Source: Aureispira anguillae (GTDB lineage: Bacteria; Bacteroidota; Bacteroidia; Chitinophagales; Saprospiraceae). Taken from it: a stretch of DNA of 64,000 nt. A model generated the notes under the pieces. The model did not search any database, was not told the DNA's origin, and worked only from the letters and a program-made list of their open reading frames with translations. Within the stretch, counting starts at the first letter, position 1. The number at the start of each line of letters is the position of its first letter. This document shows, piece by piece, positions 47,522-55,700 of this stretch. The DNA is taken from assembly GCF_026000115.1 (NCBI RefSeq), contig NZ_AP026867.1, positions 7,169,001 through 7,233,000 on the forward strand, written 5' to 3'. The position numbers were made by a program, and so were the translations under genes.

Positions 47522-47955
47522 ATCGTCTAATTTTGAATGGTTTAGAAGCTTTGATGAATTGTACTCATTTAGATTACCAGCATAAGTAAAATACAGTAAG
47601 GAGTATTGAAGCAATAATAGGATAAACAATCAAATGTCAACCTTGTAAGAAAAATTATGGTTTATGTAATTGTGCGTAATCAATATTGCGTTGTTACTTC
47701 AAGCTTTCCCTTCAAGCTTTTCTTGTGCATAACCATAGTAATCTTAACTCATCACCCTTTATGAAAAACTTATTGTTAAGCTCCTTGTCAATAGAGAAAG
47801 ATTGCCCTAGGTAGAACAAAAACAGGCGATTATCTCTTCAAAGTACAAAAATCTCTTTAGAGATACAAAAAGTAGTCTGTATTTCACTTGTTTAGCCTAA
47901 ATACAAAAAGGATTCCTAAAAGAAGATGTTTAGAAATTTTTAACAATATTGTGTC
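47522..47955. other. Intergenic region without a gene
   Basis: About 430 bases. A short hairpin ATCTCT / AGAGAT lies near 47847-47862. I see no ORF and no strong promoter. It separates the Cys/His trio from the VanX-like gene. Confidence 0.3.
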
Positions 47956-48723
47956 CTATTCGTCTGGTGAGCAATCCCACTGCATATTAGATAATTTGAA
48001 CCAAGCACGGCGATAAGAAAAGTGCCACCATTCTGTCGTTACAGTCTTGAAACCGTGAAATTCTAGGGTGTTTCGCAATAACTGGCGATTGTCTAAGACC
48101 TGTTGGGGGAGATTTTTATTGGACCAATAAGCTTTTTTACCAAAATAATCGTACTCCGTACCCATTTCTAATTCTTCTCCATTTTCTAGATTAATAATGG
48201 TTAGGTCTAAAGCTCCTCCACGGCTATGCATTGATCCTCTAGATGGAGGAGAGACATAACGTGGATCAGGGACTTTTTTCCATAATTTGTACTGAGCGCT
48301 TTGTGGACGGTAACAATCAAACATTTTGAAGCCTAGATTTTGTTTTTCTAGTTCGTCTTGGGCTTTTAGTAAGGCTTTGGCTGTTGCCAATCTTAAATAG
48401 CATTTGGGGCAGTCATAAATTTGCAGCTTCATGAAATTGTTGGTTGTCGCATAGCGCAAATCCAAGACAATTTTGGGGTAAAGTTCTTTTAGGTTAACCC
48501 AGGTACTATCATTTAAATTAAAAATAGAGTCTAGTTCTTCTTCTGTTAGCGCAGTTGGTTGGGGAGGAGTAGAATCCAACAAAATACGATCTATTTGAGT
48601 GCTATCAATTAGATGAGTTGCCATTGGCGTGGGCGTGGTATTGGGGGATGAACAGGCAATACACAATAGAGTAATAGTCGTCCAGCTAAGAAGGAGTTTG
48701 TGTGCTGCAATTATAGTTTTCAT
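47956..48723 (-). CDS. VanX/DdpX-like D-alanyl-D-alanine dipeptidase, lipoprotein
   Basis: The protein has 255 residues with a lipoprotein signal (LLCIACSSP). The peptidase M15D fold is shown by LRYATTNNFM, SMHSRGGALDLT (His near 166 and Asp near 173 as zinc ligands) and TEWWHFSYR (catalytic Glu and third ligand His near 230). It cleaves D-Ala-D-Ala or related dipeptides in the periplasm. No vanH, vanA or vanS/R gene is adjacent, so vancomycin resistance is not implied; cell-wall recycling is more likely. Confidence 0.85.
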   Translation of the reverse strand: MKTIIAAHKLLLSWTTITLLCIACSSPNTTPTPMATHLIDSTQIDRILLDSTPPQPTALTEEELDSIFNLNDSTWVNLKELYPKIVLDLRYATTNNFMKLQIYDCPKCYLRLATAKALLKAQDELEKQNLGFKMFDCYRPQSAQYKLWKKVPDPRYVSPPSRGSMHSRGGALDLTIINLENGEELEMGTEYDYFGKKAYWSNKNLPQQVLDNRQLLRNTLEFHGFKTVTTEWWHFSYRRAWFKLSNMQWDCSPDE

Positions 48724-48797
48724 ATTCCCAATAGATACTTAGATCGAATTCTTATTTGTAGGTCGGTGAATTCGTGATTTTTGAAGCGTTAGGTGAA

Positions 48798-48851
48798 AAT
48801 GAGCGAATGAAAAGGTTATTGAATGCATGAAACCTTTTTATTCGCTCATTT
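48798..48851. terminator. Bidirectional hairpin terminator
   Basis: AATGAGCGAATGAAAAGGTT pairs with AACCTTTTTATTCGCTCATT, one mismatch, 13-base loop. It lies between the stop of smpB and the start of the vanX-like gene, both on the minus strand, so it probably ends smpB. Confidence 0.75.
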
Positions 48852-48917
48852 CTACCAATTTGTAACGGTCAAAAATACGCAAAAAATAGAGTTATTCTAA
48901 ATTTTAGTGCTATCTAA

Positions 48918-49379
48918 TTACTGGTATTTCTTTCTCATACGATCTAAGTCACGTTTTGAATCACGAGCTTTAAGCGCATCTCGTTTATCATAGCTCTTTT
49001 TACCTTTTGCCAAAGCAATTTCTAATTTTGCAAAGCCTCGTTCGGAAATAAATATGCGATAAGGAACAATAGAAAACCCTTGTTCTTTAACCTTACCGTG
49101 TAGTTTTTTAAGTTCAAATTTATTAACGAGAAGCTTTCGAGGACGTTTGGGAATATGGTTGTTATACGTTCCATATTTGTACTCAGAAATATGCATGTTA
49201 TTGACATAGAGCTCGCCCGATTTGACGATGCAATAAGCATCACTCATATTGACTTTGCCCGATCGAATCGATTTGATCTCCGTTCCTTGTAATATGATGC
49301 CTGCTTCTAGCGTATAAATAAAGCTATATTCATGAGTAGCTTTTTTATTAATGATTTCTATGTTTTTTTTTAAATTCAT
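48918..49379 (-). CDS. smpB: SsrA-binding protein SmpB
   Basis: The protein has 153 residues with the family hallmarks: EAGIILQGTEIKSIRSGKVN near residue 27, HISEYKYG, and the basic C-terminal tail KGKKSYDKRDALKARDSKRD. It binds tmRNA and rescues stalled ribosomes. No tmRNA gene is visible nearby. Length and motifs are normal for the family. Confidence 0.96.
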   Translation of the reverse strand: MNLKKNIEIINKKATHEYSFIYTLEAGIILQGTEIKSIRSGKVNMSDAYCIVKSGELYVNNMHISEYKYGTYNNHIPKRPRKLLVNKFELKKLHGKVKEQGFSIVPYRIFISERGFAKLEIALAKGKKSYDKRDALKARDSKRDLDRMRKKYQ

Positions 49380-49558
49380 GGTATAAATATTATGTTCAAT
49401 CGAAAATTACAAGCATCGTTTTGGCTATAAGCCAATTGTAAGTAAGCTGACAAAGATGTTATAAAATTCATTTTACGATCCATTTCTAAAGAACTAAAAA
49501 TTAAAGAAACATTCAAAAAAAAACAATGAAAAACTAGGAATTCTAAGAATATACTTCT

Positions 49559-49613
49559 TATTTTTGACAATGCTTTGATTCAAATTAGTATTTTAGCTAC
49601 TCTTATCAAAGCA
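49559..49613 (+). promoter_or_regulatory. -7 element (TATTTTTG) and inverted repeat before the lipoprotein pair
   Basis: TATTTTTG at 49559-49566 fits the Bacteroidota consensus. Just downstream, TGCTTTGAT (49571-49579) and ATCAAAGCA (49605-49613) form a 9-bp inverted repeat that could be an operator or an mRNA leader hairpin. The gap 49380-49684 otherwise holds no gene. Confidence 0.4.
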
Positions 49614-49684
49614 CTTTTTGAGTAAAAAAGTTCTTTCAATATGACTTTAATTGTATTGAATAACTTAAATGATTAAAAAATAGA

Positions 49685-50077
49685 ATGAAAACATTAAAAA
49701 GCACCTTACTATTAGTTCTTGTAACTACTTTTTTTATAAGTTGTGGCAATGAGGCAACTACAGATCAGTCTAATGCTACTGATGATGCTACGACAGAAAC
49801 GACTACAACTACTGACGAAAAAACGGCTGCTCCTGCTGCTGTTGCTGATGCCTCTGGAAAAATTACAGATGCTGTTGTTCAGAAAGCTTGTGATTGTCAA
49901 GAAAATGCTAGACAAGAGGATGGGACAATTGCCTTTGCTCAGGTAGGAGAATGTATGGGAGGCAAAAATAAAATCCAATTTGTTGCTGATTTGCTAGGAG
50001 CAGATGCAACGGAAAAAGAACGAGCAGATGCAGAAAAAGCACTGACAGAAAAAATGAATGCCAAATGCCCTCAATAA
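49685..50077 (+). CDS. Small lipoprotein with a conserved Cys-containing C-terminal domain
   Basis: The protein has 130 residues with lipobox FFISCGNE, a Thr/Ala-rich linker (residues 22-60), and a folded C-terminal part with four Cys (QKACDCQENA, GECMGG, NAKCPQ). Two Cys pairs suggest disulfides outside the cytoplasm. Function unknown. The next gene is another small lipoprotein and shares the start MKTLK. Confidence 0.7.
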   Translation: MKTLKSTLLLVLVTTFFISCGNEATTDQSNATDDATTETTTTTDEKTAAPAAVADASGKITDAVVQKACDCQENARQEDGTIAFAQVGECMGGKNKIQFVADLLGADATEKERADAEKALTEKMNAKCPQ

Positions 50078-50158
50078 AGGGAACCTAATAAAACTTATAT
50101 ACATAATTTAAGGACTATATTTAGTCCATCTTTCTAACTCTTTTAATTATACATAATT

Positions 50159-50446
50159 ATGAAAACGCTAAAAATCTTATCTTTTATGTTGATGTTCTCT
50201 GCTTTGGTTGTAAGCTGTGGTGATGCTGAAAAAGCAGCAGATACTCAAGACGCTACTACTACTGTTGTAGATGAGGCTGCTAAAAAAGCTGCTGATCATA
50301 CTGAAGCTGCTGCTGATAAAGTAGAGGGAGCTGTAGAAACTGCTGCTGATAAAGTAGAAGGAGCTGTAGAAACTGCTGCTGAAAAGGTAGAAGAAGTTGG
50401 TGAAAAGGTAGAAGAAGCTGCTAATGAACACGGACACGAGCACTAA
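50159..50446 (+). CDS. Small repeat lipoprotein
   Basis: The protein has 95 residues with lipobox VVSCGDA. The mature part contains the repeated unit AADKVEGAVETA (twice) and EKVEEV, likely one long amphipathic helix, ending in HGHEH. It resembles helical envelope lipoproteins with tandem repeats. A clear terminator follows. Confidence 0.7.
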   Translation: MKTLKILSFMLMFSALVVSCGDAEKAADTQDATTTVVDEAAKKAADHTEAAADKVEGAVETAADKVEGAVETAAEKVEEVGEKVEEAANEHGHEH

Positions 50447-50466
50447 GATTTACGCTTAACTGATAT

Positions 50467-50507
50467 AAAAAACACTTGATTGAATTTTTCAATCAAGTGT
50501 TTTTTTT
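50467..50507 (+). terminator. Rho-independent terminator
   Basis: Perfect stem ACACTTGATTGA / TCAATCAAGTGT followed by eight T bases, 20 bases after the lipoprotein stop. The T-run on both sides lets it serve the convergent DtxR gene too. Confidence 0.9.
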
Positions 50508-50534
50508 GTGGTTGAGCTAGCTGGGGGCTACTTT

Positions 50535-51197
50535 TTAAGGGCGTTTGATGTATAAATTTTGGGCAACTTTGTGGGTAATGGTATGTTCTGTTTGATTTTG
50601 TATCTTAACTAAAAGAGATTGGTCGTACTCAAATACAGAAAGTACTTCAACGACTGTTCCAAGCACTAAATTATATTGTTGTAAATACTGCAAAAAAGGG
50701 CTTGAATGTTCTTTAACTCCAACAATAATTGCCTGCTGACCAACCAACACTTCAGAAAGAAAAGCAGGGTTATGGTGTTCAAAATGACCATGTTTGTCAG
50801 GGATGGGATCACCATGTGGATCAAACTTAGGAAAGCCTAAAAAGTCATCCAATCGATCGATTAATTTTTGAGATTGAATATGTTCTAATTGTTCTGCTAC
50901 TTCGTGTACTTCATCCCAAGAAAAATTCAACTTATCCACCATAAAGGTTTCCCATAAACGATGTTTTCTCAGTAATTGTACGGCGGCATCTTTTCCTTTT
51001 TTGCTTAAACGAGCACCTTTGTATTTTTCATACAAAACATAGCCCTTTTCGGTGAGGCGTTTTAGCATATCTGTTACAGAAGCAGCAGCAGTATTCATGG
51101 ATAAAGCAATCGCATTGGTTGCAACGGTTTCATTGTCTTTGCCCGACAATTTAAAAATAGCTTTTAGATAGTTTTCTTCTGTAGGAGAGATGGCCAT
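50535..51197 (-). CDS. DtxR/MntR-family metal-dependent transcriptional regulator
   Basis: The protein has 220 residues. An N-terminal winged helix-turn-helix (SPTEENYLKAIFKLS ... AASVTDMLKRLTEKGYV) is followed by a dimerisation domain with the His/Glu/Asp-rich metal site (LRKHRLWETFMV, WDEVHEVAEQLEH, DPHGDPIP) and a C-terminal FeoA-like SH3 domain. It likely controls manganese or iron homeostasis genes. No transporter is adjacent. Confidence 0.9.
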   Translation of the reverse strand: MAISPTEENYLKAIFKLSGKDNETVATNAIALSMNTAAASVTDMLKRLTEKGYVLYEKYKGARLSKKGKDAAVQLLRKHRLWETFMVDKLNFSWDEVHEVAEQLEHIQSQKLIDRLDDFLGFPKFDPHGDPIPDKHGHFEHHNPAFLSEVLVGQQAIIVGVKEHSSPFLQYLQQYNLVLGTVVEVLSVFEYDQSLLVKIQNQTEHTITHKVAQNLYIKRP

Positions 51198-51223
51198 TAG
51201 TAGCGTTAAAAAGGTTATAAAAA

Positions 51224-51231
51224 CAAAAATA
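51224..51231 (-). promoter_or_regulatory. -7 element of the dtxR-like gene (TATTTTTG)
   Basis: On the minus strand TATTTTTG fits the consensus and lies 27 bases before the start at 51197. Confidence 0.4.
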
Positions 51232-51248
51232 TAGTGGTTATTTTTTAC

Positions 51249-51344
51249 ATTACTCCGTTGAAAAATCGCACCACATTGATTATCAGTATTATATATTTTT
51301 TATAACTTAAAGCGTTAAAAAACTAAAAAATCAACGGAGTATTA
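51249..51344. repeat. Dispersed intergenic repeat with terminal inverted repeats, copy 4 (shortest)
   Basis: This 96-base element begins with ATTACTCCGTTGA and ends with TCAACGGAGTATTA. It holds CGCACCACATTGATTATCAGT, similar to part of copies 1 and 3 (GTGCCGTGCAGTTGATTATT). It sits between the DtxR and TatC genes. No ORF. Confidence 0.65.
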
Positions 51345-51350
51345 TTTTTA

Positions 51351-52208
51351 TTAACTATTCATTTCTGCTTCCCGTTTTTTAGTTTGTTTAGCAGCAATTT
51401 GAATACTAAGCTCATATAGAATATAAATTGGAATACCTATAATAACCTGCGTCATGATGTCGGGAGGAGTAACAAAGGCAGCAACGACTAAAATTAAGAC
51501 GATAGCATGTCGTCTATATTCTCGCATAAAGGCATCGGTTACCAAGCCCATTTTTGAAAGATAATAGATAATAATCGGAAGCTCAAAGATAATGCCTACT
51601 GGCATGGTAAACATAATCATATAGTTAATTAAAGAAGTTGCTTTAATTAGATTATTACTATTGGCTGCATTAATCATTGGCAGTTCATACCCGATCAAAA
51701 AATTAATGGCAAAAGGAGCTAGTATAAAATACCCAAAACAAATTCCTACTAAGAAAAGGAAACTGCTCACGGCAACGACTCCATTGGCAGCTTTGCGTTC
51801 TTTGGGGTATAAACCAGGTTTTACAAATTTCCAGAACTCCCACAAAACAAAGGGAAAGGCTATAATAAAACCTCCCATGATACAGACTTTGATGTGCAAT
51901 AAAAAAGCCTCTCCCATATCTAGTGTTACCAAATCGACAGTAGGAGGACTATAGCACATTTTATCTCCCCATTCCATCCACTGAGACAGTTGACACATTA
52001 ATTGATAGGTTAGAAAGTCTTTGTTGAGTGGTCCAAAGAGTACTTGCTTAAAAATGAATTCTTTGGCAAAAAAAACAAAAACTGCCGAGATACAAACACT
52101 TATTGCTACCCGAATTAAATGGATGCGTAGTTCTTCTAGGTGCTCTACAAAAGACATCTCTTTTTCTTCTGTAGTAACAGTTGTTGTTGTTGTGGCGGTA
52201 TCAGGCAT
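51351..52208 (-). CDS. tatC: Twin-arginine translocase subunit TatC
   Basis: Start chosen at ATG 52208 (285 residues); the longer frame starts at a TTG with no support. The family signature SFVEHLEELRIHLIR follows a Thr-rich N-terminus, then six membrane helices, with FELPIIIYYL, FMREYRRHA and FVTPPDIMTQVIIGIPIYILYE conserved. It is the receptor for folded proteins bearing twin-arginine signals. No tatA/E gene was found close by. Confidence 0.95.
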   Translation of the reverse strand: MPDTATTTTTVTTEEKEMSFVEHLEELRIHLIRVAISVCISAVFVFFAKEFIFKQVLFGPLNKDFLTYQLMCQLSQWMEWGDKMCYSPPTVDLVTLDMGEAFLLHIKVCIMGGFIIAFPFVLWEFWKFVKPGLYPKERKAANGVVAVSSFLFLVGICFGYFILAPFAINFLIGYELPMINAANSNNLIKATSLINYMIMFTMPVGIIFELPIIIYYLSKMGLVTDAFMREYRRHAIVLILVVAAFVTPPDIMTQVIIGIPIYILYELSIQIAAKQTKKREAEMNS

Positions 52209-52249
52209 ATCGTGGACTCGTAAATAATTTAAAAGAGTCAGCAAAAATA

Positions 52250-52257
52250 CAAAATTA
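52250..52257 (-). promoter_or_regulatory. -7 element of tatC (TAATTTTG)
   Basis: CAAAATTA on the plus strand reads TAATTTTG on the minus strand, 42 bases ahead of the TatC start. Confidence 0.4.
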
Positions 52258-52445
52258 TTGCGAATTGGATATAGGCTATCTTAAATTAGATTCGTAAAAT
52301 CTAAGAAGCAAAACGAAATTAAATGTATTTTAAGCTTGGGTAAGATGATAAACCATTTTGGAAGTAGTTTATTCTATTTTTATCAAATTTTCTTAGTTAC
52401 TTATCTATTCGCATTGCTCCATCAAAAAACATACAACACCAAGAT

Positions 52446-53009
52446 ATGGAAGAATTAATTCAACAAATAGCCTCAAAAATTAAGTTGTCGCCTGAGTTAA
52501 AAGCATCTATAAAAGAACTATTTATAGAGCAAAAAGTACCCAAAAAAACGCAACTATTACGGGAGTTTCAGTACTGTCAAAATTTATATTTTTTATCAAA
52601 GGGAACAGTACGTACATTCTATTACCATGAAGACAAAATAATTACTTCTTGGTTTTATAATGAGGGAAATTTTTTCTCATCTTGGTATAGCTTTTATTTG
52701 CAAAAACCTAGCTTTGAGTATGTTGAGGTAGTTGAGGATTCTACAATTTATAAGATTAGTTATGATAATTATCAACTACTATTAGACCGTCATAGCGACT
52801 TTGAACGTTTTGGACGATTATTAGCAGAAGAATACACGGCATTTATCGATCAATATTCAAAAGGCTATATGTTTTTGTCTGCTAAAGAAAGGTATCAACT
52901 GTTACTGACTTATTTTCCTGACATTGAATTGCGAGTTAAATTAGGAGATATTGCTTCTTTTTTGGGAATTACACAAGAAACATTAAGCCGTATTCGATCT
53001 AGAAAATAG
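52446..53009 (+). CDS. Crp/Fnr-family transcriptional regulator
   Basis: The protein has 187 residues. The cyclic-nucleotide-like sensor domain (LREFQYCQNLYFLSKGTVRTFYY, about 37-60) leads to a C-terminal helix-turn-helix of the short family form. The recognition helix reads GITQETLSRIRSRK: E-x-x-S-R is the same pattern that FNR uses to contact TTGAT half-sites (CRP has R-E-x-x-x-R). It lacks the N-terminal Cys cluster of oxygen-sensing FNR, so its ligand is unknown. Two perfect FNR-type boxes flank the next two operons, making it their likely regulator. Confidence 0.85.
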   Translation: MEELIQQIASKIKLSPELKASIKELFIEQKVPKKTQLLREFQYCQNLYFLSKGTVRTFYYHEDKIITSWFYNEGNFFSSWYSFYLQKPSFEYVEVVEDSTIYKISYDNYQLLLDRHSDFERFGRLLAEEYTAFIDQYSKGYMFLSAKERYQLLLTYFPDIELRVKLGDIASFLGITQETLSRIRSRK

Positions 53010-53012
53010 TTT

Positions 53013-53026
53013 TTGATGTAGATCAA
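53013..53026 (+). promoter_or_regulatory. Perfect FNR-type box (TTGAT-n4-ATCAA)
   Basis: TTGATGTAGATCAA is a perfect dyad of FNR half-sites. It begins four bases after the regulator stop. Its centre is 29.5 bases ahead of the TATCTTTG element at 53049, and hence close to -41.5 from the likely transcript start, the class II activator position. Confidence 0.7.
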
Positions 53027-53048
53027 AAAAATAGTTATTCGACTCCCA

Positions 53049-53056
53049 TATCTTTG
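53049..53056 (+). promoter_or_regulatory. -7 element of the Rieske operon (TATCTTTG)
   Basis: TATCTTTG fits the consensus and precedes the ATG at 53087. A TTG at 53054 overlaps it and is therefore not the start. The 17 bases between the FNR box A-run and this element have the TATTC motif also found at the partner promoter at 58735. Confidence 0.65.
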
Positions 53057-53086
53057 TATTGTTCATTAATAATTACACAAGAATAT

Positions 53087-54517
53087 ATGAAGAAAATTAA
53101 ATGGAGGTCCATTTTAGCTTTACTATTAATTATTACCATCATCTATTTTAATTGGACATGGGGATGGTCAATTGTATTTTTATTATGGTTAATACCTGAT
53201 CTCTTGACAGGGGTGACTTTTTTGATGGAACCAATAGAACGGAAGGAAAACCCAATTTTGTATTGGGCTATTTTATTGGTTTGGGGCGTATTGAGTGTAT
53301 TGCTTCTTTTGGATGAATTTGCCCCACAAACCTTGCCTAAAGGTTGGAGTTCAGCAGATACGGATCTATATATAAGTCAACAGGATGGTAGTTATACCAT
53401 AGACTATAAAAAGCATTTGGAGGAAAAAGATACCTTGTTTTATAAGAGCCATATCTCTAATGGGTTTAATGTTGTAGGAATTTCGACTTTGACAACCTTT
53501 AAAAATAATGAGGTAGATTATACTTTAAAAGAACTGTGGGAAGCCTTTGGGCAAGAAGATATTTCAGCCGTTATTCCTGACATTATTGACGATAAAATTT
53601 ATGTGATACAGTCTGATTTTGATAAAGAAAAAGCAGGATATTTTACCTTGACTATTGGTTACAAAACGGCTAGCCTCAATACTATTTACGAAGGATTAAA
53701 TGGAGTAAGCGTAAAACCTTCAAAATATGCCGTTGTAGAAATGACAGAGCAACCAGTTGAACAACTTGGTTTTGTATGGGAAAAAATCGCCTTGTCAGAT
53801 TTGCCTGCCACCAATCTCAATAATGTAGAGGTTTATCATTATGATTTTGAGAACAAACAAACGACTAAAATAGATGTTTGGGTTGCTGTACCGACAAAAA
53901 AAGAAGATTTTAAACCAATTGAATCTTCGCTAGTAAGTATGCCAAAAGATAGTTTAGGGGATACCTCTACTGTGGTAAAAGCACAAAAACTAAAAACACC
54001 TTACCAAGCTCCCAAGGATAGATTGAGCAAAGAAGAACCGATTAAGACTCAGGTTATCTATCCTACCCAAAAACAGAACTCCTTTACAATTGTGGGGCTC
54101 CAAGATAGAACAAAACATGGAGATGAAAAGGCTATGAATCAATGTATAGGAGCATTGTGGGAAGCATTTTTTCAAAAGAATTATGCGAAGCATATTTATG
54201 ACATTATAGATTATGACAAAATTTATGTTAGCTACACCAATTATACAGAGGAGGAAGTTACCATAACGCTAGGGTATCGAACAAAATCTGGAACGGAATT
54301 TAATCGTAAGAAAAACTTAAAAAGTAGCCTAATCCCCACTAATGACTATTATCACTTGGAAATTGATGGCGCATCTACTGACTATAGCGGAAAGGATTGG
54401 GCGGTTTTGGATGAGGTAATGGCGTATCGTGCTGCTACAAGTGCCGATTTTGAGGTGTATACATTTGATGAAAAATACAATATAACAAAAGCCTATCTAT
54501 GGATTGGCAAAAACTAA
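53087..54517 (+). CDS. Membrane-anchored protein with two GyrI-like effector-binding domains
   Basis: Start chosen at ATG 53087 (476 residues) since an earlier TTG overlaps the promoter. Two N-terminal membrane segments (SILALLLIITIIYF and LYWAILLVWGVLSVLLLL) precede two tandem domains. The second (about 340-476: FTIVGLQDRT, LWEAFFQ, KIYVSYTNY, TITLGYRT, DFEVYTFDEK) clearly follows the GyrI/AraC effector-binding fold and the first (about 120-260: FNVVGISTL, LWEAFGQ, FTLTIGYKT) matches it. These domains bind small ligands. It is the first gene of the Rieske operon, stop 6 bases before the oxygenase start. Confidence 0.8.
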   Translation: MKKIKWRSILALLLIITIIYFNWTWGWSIVFLLWLIPDLLTGVTFLMEPIERKENPILYWAILLVWGVLSVLLLLDEFAPQTLPKGWSSADTDLYISQQDGSYTIDYKKHLEEKDTLFYKSHISNGFNVVGISTLTTFKNNEVDYTLKELWEAFGQEDISAVIPDIIDDKIYVIQSDFDKEKAGYFTLTIGYKTASLNTIYEGLNGVSVKPSKYAVVEMTEQPVEQLGFVWEKIALSDLPATNLNNVEVYHYDFENKQTTKIDVWVAVPTKKEDFKPIESSLVSMPKDSLGDTSTVVKAQKLKTPYQAPKDRLSKEEPIKTQVIYPTQKQNSFTIVGLQDRTKHGDEKAMNQCIGALWEAFFQKNYAKHIYDIIDYDKIYVSYTNYTEEEVTITLGYRTKSGTEFNRKKNLKSSLIPTNDYYHLEIDGASTDYSGKDWAVLDEVMAYRAATSADFEVYTFDEKYNITKAYLWIGKN

Positions 54518-54523
54518 GAATCA

Positions 54524-55693
54524 ATGGATGGAAAAAAAGGAATGCCTATTTTGCCAGTAGAGGCTTATACTTCTCAAGAATGGTTTGAACAAGAGCAAGA
54601 ATTAATTTTTGGTAATACTTGGCAGTTTGCTGGTTTAATAGAAGATATTCAAGATCCAGGAGATTATATTACGGTGCAATGTGGTCGCCAAAATATACTA
54701 GTCGTCAAGGGCAGAGATCAGCGGTTAAGAGCTTTTCACAATTTATGTCGCCATAGAGGAACACAATTATTGCGTGCTGTTGGCAAAAAACAAAAAGCCT
54801 TAACCTGCCCTTATCATGACTGGAGCTATGATTTGTCAGGACAACTGATTAATGTTCCTGAAAAAGAAAAAGAATTTCCTGATTTAGAATTGGATAAAAT
54901 TTGCTTGCACAAAGCGGCTGTAGATATTTGGAGAGGAATGCTTTGGGTGCATCCTGACCCTAAGGCAATGCCGATTACCGAATGGTTTAAAGGGTGTAAA
55001 GAGCACCTTGGTCCTCATCAGCCTCAACGCTTAATAGAGTATCCAGATACTCGTTATGAAAAAGAGATTAAAGCCAATTGGAAAATTGTTGTAGAGAACT
55101 ATATTGATGTTTATCATTTGGCACATCTACACTCGCACACCTTAAATATGTACGATCATTCAAAGGCAAAATTTGGTTTTGTTGGAGATCACTATATGTT
55201 TTGGGAGCCTCTTGCCAAGGCTTATTTTGACCATTTGGATGAACTCATCCCTTTTAAGCGAATTCAAGAAATGACAGATGAATACATCGGCGCTTATGTT
55301 CCTTGGCTTTTTCCAAGTGTTGGTTTGGCAGAGGGAGAGTCAAGTTGGTCTATTTTTCAGGTGATTCCATTGGCAGCCGATCGTACCAAAGTCATTGTTC
55401 GTTCAAAAATGGAAGAAATGAGTGATTGGGAATATTATAAACAAGGAGAAAAGTCCAAGAAGAATTGGAAACGAATTTTAGGATTATCGACCAAATATGA
55501 ATCTACTGATCCTAACGACCCTATGGCAAGTGGCGATTTTATGGAAGAGGATATTTATGTCTGTGAGCAACAACAAAAGTCACTTAAAAATCCACTGTTG
55601 AGTGTAATGCATACCGCTCAAAATGGAGAAAGTACAATTCGTGATTTTCAAAAAATTGTACAAAAATGGATGCAACCCAATCGCAAAAAATAA
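54524..55693 (+). CDS. Rieske non-heme iron oxygenase, alpha subunit
   Basis: The protein has 389 residues. A Rieske 2Fe-2S centre is formed by C75-x-H77 (NLCRHRGT) and C95-x2-H98 (TCPYHDW). The mononuclear iron site is in ENYIDVYHLAHLH (Asp195, His198, His203). This is the hydroxylase of a two-component system that uses the reductase encoded next. Relatives include carnitine, glycine-betaine and stachydrine demethylases and aromatic-ring hydroxylases; the substrate cannot be told by eye. It starts 6 bases after the GyrI-like gene. Confidence 0.9.
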   Translation: MDGKKGMPILPVEAYTSQEWFEQEQELIFGNTWQFAGLIEDIQDPGDYITVQCGRQNILVVKGRDQRLRAFHNLCRHRGTQLLRAVGKKQKALTCPYHDWSYDLSGQLINVPEKEKEFPDLELDKICLHKAAVDIWRGMLWVHPDPKAMPITEWFKGCKEHLGPHQPQRLIEYPDTRYEKEIKANWKIVVENYIDVYHLAHLHSHTLNMYDHSKAKFGFVGDHYMFWEPLAKAYFDHLDELIPFKRIQEMTDEYIGAYVPWLFPSVGLAEGESSWSIFQVIPLAADRTKVIVRSKMEEMSDWEYYKQGEKSKKNWKRILGLSTKYESTDPNDPMASGDFMEEDIYVCEQQQKSLKNPLLSVMHTAQNGESTIRDFQKIVQKWMQPNRKK

Positions 55694-55700
55694 ATGAAAT

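Noticed and set aside
47956-48723. Vancomycin-resistance locus suggested by the VanX-like gene
   Set aside because: No vanH, vanA/B or sensor-regulator genes are nearby; the lipoprotein form fits cell-wall recycling better.
49571-49613. FNR-type box before the 49685 lipoprotein because of TTTGAT...ATCAAA
   Set aside because: The half-sites are 25 bases apart, not 4, so they do not form the FNR dyad.
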